A model generated the notes under the pieces. That model was not told the DNA's origin, ran no database searches, and worked only from the letters and a program-made list of their open reading frames with translations. Shown one piece after another: positions 61,810-64,000 of a stretch of 64,000 nucleotides of DNA (positions are counted from its first letter, which is position 1; every line of letters starts with the position of its first letter). The stretch comes from Pipra filicauda (lineage: Eukaryota > Chordata > Aves > Passeriformes > Pipridae). The DNA lies in assembly GCF_003945595.2 (NCBI RefSeq), contig NW_024104285.1:496001-560000 (forward strand). Reading direction: 5' to 3'. Both the position numbers and the translations under genes were made by a program.

Positions 61810-62159
61810 TTTGATAATGTTTATTTATTCAAATTACTCTGTTCTTTGACAGTGTCTCCCTTAAACTGTAAATAATTTAAATCAAATAAGTATTTTCTTT
61901 TAAAACTGTAGAACATTTTTTCCCAACTATTTCGGTTTTTTATTTCTCCCCATAAACTTAAAGTGTTTGATATTAATAACATCTATCTAGAAAAACAGTA
62001 GAACATTTTGACACTTTAATTGTGATTGAATGTAAGAAATTTTCTCAACAAAAATAATTCACAAAGAAATGTTTTCACAAAGAAGTGTTTCTCATAAGGC
62101 AATGCTTTCTGCCTATAGAAAAAGGGAAATATCAGCTCCCAAAAGACGTCTTCACTTTT
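61810..62159. other. AT-rich unique sequence
   Basis: Nothing was recognised apart from AT-rich composition and a small repeat of TTCACAAAGAA (62050 and 62075 area). Confidence 0.45.
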
Positions 62160-62430
62160 GATAACTGCAATCCTTTAAAATTAAAGTAGCTGACCGGAGA
62201 TTTCCTTTGTGTGTGTGTACATTGCTGCCGTTGTTTTTAAGCACTCAAACCCGCAGATGATTTGAGCCAATATTGACCTTTAAATATCAGTTATACCACT
62301 TTGAGATAAATGAGTGTTGCTACTTCAGAGCTGTGTGAGCTGGGGAATGAGTGGCTGAGTTGGGAGCACAATCAGTAGTAGCTCTGACTAATGAATAAAT
62401 ACAGATGGGACAAATGAGAAATACTTGAGC
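62160..62430. promoter_or_regulatory. Candidate conserved non-coding element
   Basis: It contains GTAGCTGACCGGAG, a (GT)n stretch, TGCTGCCGTTG, ACCCGCAGATG, a nuclear-receptor half-site-like TTGACCTTTAAATATC and GACTAATGAATAAATA. The CpG words are unusual for the window. It is shorter and less distinctive than the other candidate blocks. Confidence 0.25.
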
Positions 62431-64000
62431 TTTCTTTTTTAAATGTCTCAGTCTACAAGAAAAACAAAACAAAACAAGGGGACAAACAGTGACATTTTTA
62501 GCCTCTTTTCCATTAACAGGAATCGCTGAACAGTGGGCTCAGCTTGTCTTCTATTCAGTGCAGCAGCAAAGCAATAACGAAGAAGATAAAGAGCATTTTT
62601 CCTGCTGTTATTTTCTCTATTATATTCCATCATGACTGTTTTAGTTTTGGACACCGACCAGGCTTGTTGCCTTTGCTGGCCTTCTCCTGGACCTTCAGGG
62701 ACTGACCCCATTTATCTGGGCAGTGCAAAAAATAATTAGGGCTGCTGGAAGAACTGGGAATCGAGATCAGTGCCTGTCCAGTGCTTGTGGTGGTCTTTAT
62801 GCCAGAGACCTACAGGCCATTGTCTTCAGCAGACATCTTAAGAACATTCAAACTGAATAAACTAAAAATTATTTCAAATTTCTCAAAGTATATGAGGTCT
62901 TGGATTTTCATAGTGACTCTCTTCTGTACTTCTACCACCCACATACCTTAATTACCTTTTTTTGTCATTACTTCCTGCATCTGAATTACTTTTCTGGACA
63001 ACGTGCTGAGGCAATTCCTAGCAAGGAATATGTTTTTAACAGAAGTTGTTTTTGTTTTACATTGTACAAAATTAAACACTGAATTGTTATAACCCAGCAA
63101 CAGTAAAAAAACACAACACTGAAAAAAATATCTGGAGTTCCAATACTAATTAAGTTTCACGAGAATCTTTTTTCACCCCCAATAAAATGTTGGCAAATGA
63201 AGTATATGATTATATAGGTTATTATCAATCTGAAGTACAATGGAGGAGCAAATTTACCTGCTGGGTAATGGGTGTATTATTTACTATATATATATATATT
63301 AAAATTCAGAATTTCTTGCAGTTTTCTTTAAAATCTCTGATAGTGGTAACTATCAAGTGGAATATGGTTGATGAGGTTGATTCCACAGATGATCTAGCAA
63401 AGGAATTATTTTTTATCTGTATACTGCAGTGAAATATGGTAAAGTACAAAGGTGATCAAAGGAATGCAATTAGGAAATAAAATCTTCCAGAGAAAAAACA
63501 ACTCAATGATAATTGGGTTTGTGTGTAGGAAATATTACACATAATGTACTCCTACTGATATTCACACTTCTGCGTTTAAGGTCAAATCATCTTTAATTTG
63601 ATGTGACACATGAATAACATGCAAATTCTCTAATGTAATGTTACAAGAATACACATAAATATTTCAGAACTAAGTGGAAAGATAGACACAATTCATCTTG
63701 TCTAAACACGCATTCCCTTTTCCCTGCATCATCCTCAGTAGTTAAAGACTATGATCTACTGGAGACATTTCCAAGAATATAAATCTTGCAGCAGTTGCTA
63801 ATGATTCTCTGGTGAAGATAGAGAAAACTAGAAATCTAGTTTTTTTAAAAAAAAATTCTTTAAGTGAAATTCAAATTCTGTTTTATTAAGAATCAAAAAA
63901 GTGCTTCAGAGATCTATCTGGAAACAACTGTCAATAGATCAGTATGGAAGTAATAATGTAAATATTTTATTATCTATACATCATTAATTACTACCATTGA
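62431..64000. other. Unique non-coding sequence to the window edge
   Basis: It includes an (AAAAC)3 run at 62460-62477 and a (TA)7 run at 63285-63299. A minus-strand CR1-like wording around 62650-62705 (TGGCCTTCTCCTGGACC) was too weak to call. No gene was recognised. Confidence 0.45.
63285..63299. repeat. (TA)7 microsatellite
   Basis: Seven TA units lie between TTAC and TTAAAATTC. Short but pure. Confidence 0.85.

Noticed and set aside
62640..62715. Minus-strand wording (TGGCCTTCTCCTGGACC) reminiscent of the CR1 reverse-transcriptase end
   Set aside because: Too short, with no adjacent CR1 landmark or tail.
1..64000. CRISPR arrays, operons, phage or plasmid systems
   Set aside because: No regularly spaced repeats with unique spacers, no dense gene array and no ribosome-binding-site pattern. 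CR1 elements place the DNA in a vertebrate genome.

Overview
The window looks like AT-rich, intergenic or deep-intronic DNA from a bird, or at least a sauropsid. The only interspersed repeats I can recognise are 5'-truncated CR1 LINE copies in both orientations, ending in the typical octamer tails (ATTCTATG or GATTCTGT type). I see no Alu, B1, B2 or LINE-1 sequence, no recognisable endogenous retrovirus or LTR pair, and no bacterial gene organisation. CR1 pieces I can delimit add up to about 2 kb (roughly 3%).

No protein-coding gene could be established. The open reading frames are all short (at most 150 codons). They lie on both strands, often overlap, carry no recognisable domain, and have lengths expected by chance in DNA this AT-rich. 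I found no tRNA, rRNA or snRNA gene and no CpG-rich promoter. Several short segments do have good acceptor and donor splice signals at exon-like spacing. Four of them on the minus strand (50.2, 45.8, 28.6 and 18.1 kb) can be joined in an open frame. Pseudo-exons of this quality are common in vertebrate introns, so these are leads and not gene calls.

Layout: 1-5.8 kb is unique sequence with three small local tandem duplications. 5.8-6.3 kb holds two CR1 copies tail to tail, and a third CR1 follows at 7.3 kb. 8-21 kb is mostly unique, with TA microsatellites near 15 kb and single CR1 pieces at 9.9, 15.1 and 17.8 kb. 21.7-22.7 kb has the two longest CR1 copies, in the same orientation. 23-33 kb is unique with microsatellites. 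33.4-36.1 kb combines a polypyrimidine tract, a CR1 tail and two segments that look like conserved regulatory DNA. 40.9 kb has a very old CR1-like relic. 42.0-42.6, 47.4-48.0, 58.0-58.6 and 62.2-62.4 kb are further regulatory-looking blocks. 50.9-51.8 kb is strikingly T-rich on the plus strand. CR1 pieces at 46.6, 52.6 and 61.7 kb complete the repeat set.

If the window has a function, the best guess from sequence alone is a gene desert or large intron with scattered enhancers near a developmental gene. That is inference from composition and motif content. I found no new biological system.
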